From Lachnospiraceae bacterium (GTDB taxonomy: Bacteria > Bacillota > Clostridia > Lachnospirales > Lachnospiraceae), in contig JAIKXK010000350.1 in the NCBI GenBank assembly GCA_024684155.1, forward strand, positions 1 to 5,171: a DNA stretch of 5,171 nt, written 5' to 3'. Below, in pieces: positions 5,129-5,171 of the stretch (within the stretch, counting starts at the first letter, position 1; each line of letters begins with the position of its first letter). The notes under the pieces were generated by a model, which worked only from the letters and a program-made list of their open reading frames with translations, was not told the origin of the DNA and did no database searches. Both the position numbers and the translations under genes were made by a program.

Positions 5129-5145
5129 CTGATTTACTGAACACT
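5112..5145. repeat. Inverted repeat upstream of the recombinase
   Basis: AGTGTTCA (5112-5119) and TGAACACT (5138-5145) are perfect reverse complements separated by 18 bp, within which AAA (5122-5124) and TTT (5133-5135) are also symmetric. The overall 34-bp dyad is in the size range of a subsite bound by a dimer of a small serine recombinase. No T-run follows, so it is not a terminator. Confidence 0.5.
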
Positions 5146-5171
5146 CAAATCAAAAAAAACAAACATTAACA

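Larger units (their letters stand above)
5029..5143. other. Candidate res-like recombinase site with four related 12-bp boxes
   Basis: Four boxes of the form TGTTCA-NN-AAAN are present: TGTTAAAAAAAA (5029-5040, +), TGTTCAGAAAAT (5062-5051, -), TGTTCACGAAAC (5114-5125, +) and TGTTCAGTAAAT (5143-5132, -). The second and fourth agree at 11 of 12 positions; the first is the weakest and may be chance in A-rich sequence. They form two inverted pairs over about 115 bp, directly upstream of the recombinase gene, as in resolvase res sites. The function is inferred. Confidence 0.35.

Noticed and set aside
1..5171. CRISPR array, tRNA or rRNA genes, insertion-sequence ends matching each other at the two edges
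   Set aside because: No regularly spaced repeats, no cloverleaf-like sequence and no shared terminal repeats were found between the left 150 and right 150 bases.

Overview
This is a low-GC (AT-rich) bacterial window, most likely Bacillota. The evidence is the AT-rich codon use (frequent ATA, AGA and TTA), strong AGGAG-type ribosome binding sites, use of GTG and TTG starts, and short A/T-flanked intrinsic terminators. The genus cannot be read from the sequence. The content is accessory: a restriction-modification operon meeting, tail to tail, a serine recombinase and a small membrane protein.

Left part (1-3397, + strand): a regulatory region with a perfect palindrome and a partial second copy is followed by three closely spaced genes. 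These are a 211-aa XRE-family helix-turn-helix regulator (156-791), a complete C5-cytosine DNA methyltransferase (837-2171) and a 404-aa MvaI/BcnI-family restriction endonuclease (2183-3397). Gaps are 45 and 11 bp with no convincing internal promoter, so they read as one regulator-M-R operon. The methyltransferase should protect the host at the sequence cut by the endonuclease, and the XRE protein is placed to control the unit and possibly a divergent gene beyond the left edge. The endonuclease carries about 170 residues in front of a catalytic part that alone matches the length of classical MvaI/BcnI enzymes.

Middle (3398-3656): 259 bp without a gene. It holds a good promoter-like sequence on the + strand (3451-3478), palindromic elements and a strong bidirectional terminator. 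It could make an RNA of about 170 nt that does not code for protein, or it may simply be the shared end of the two converging transcription units.

Right part (3657-5171, - strand): a TTG-started 202-aa small serine recombinase (resolvase/invertase type) and, 50 bp downstream of it, an unrecognised protein with two predicted membrane helices. Upstream of the recombinase is a terminator-like hairpin whose arms contain TATAAT, plus a set of related 12-bp boxes arranged as inverted pairs. This looks like a res-type binding or crossover region for the recombinase. The recombinase suggests a mobile or rearranging context for the R-M genes, but no element ends can be identified inside the window.
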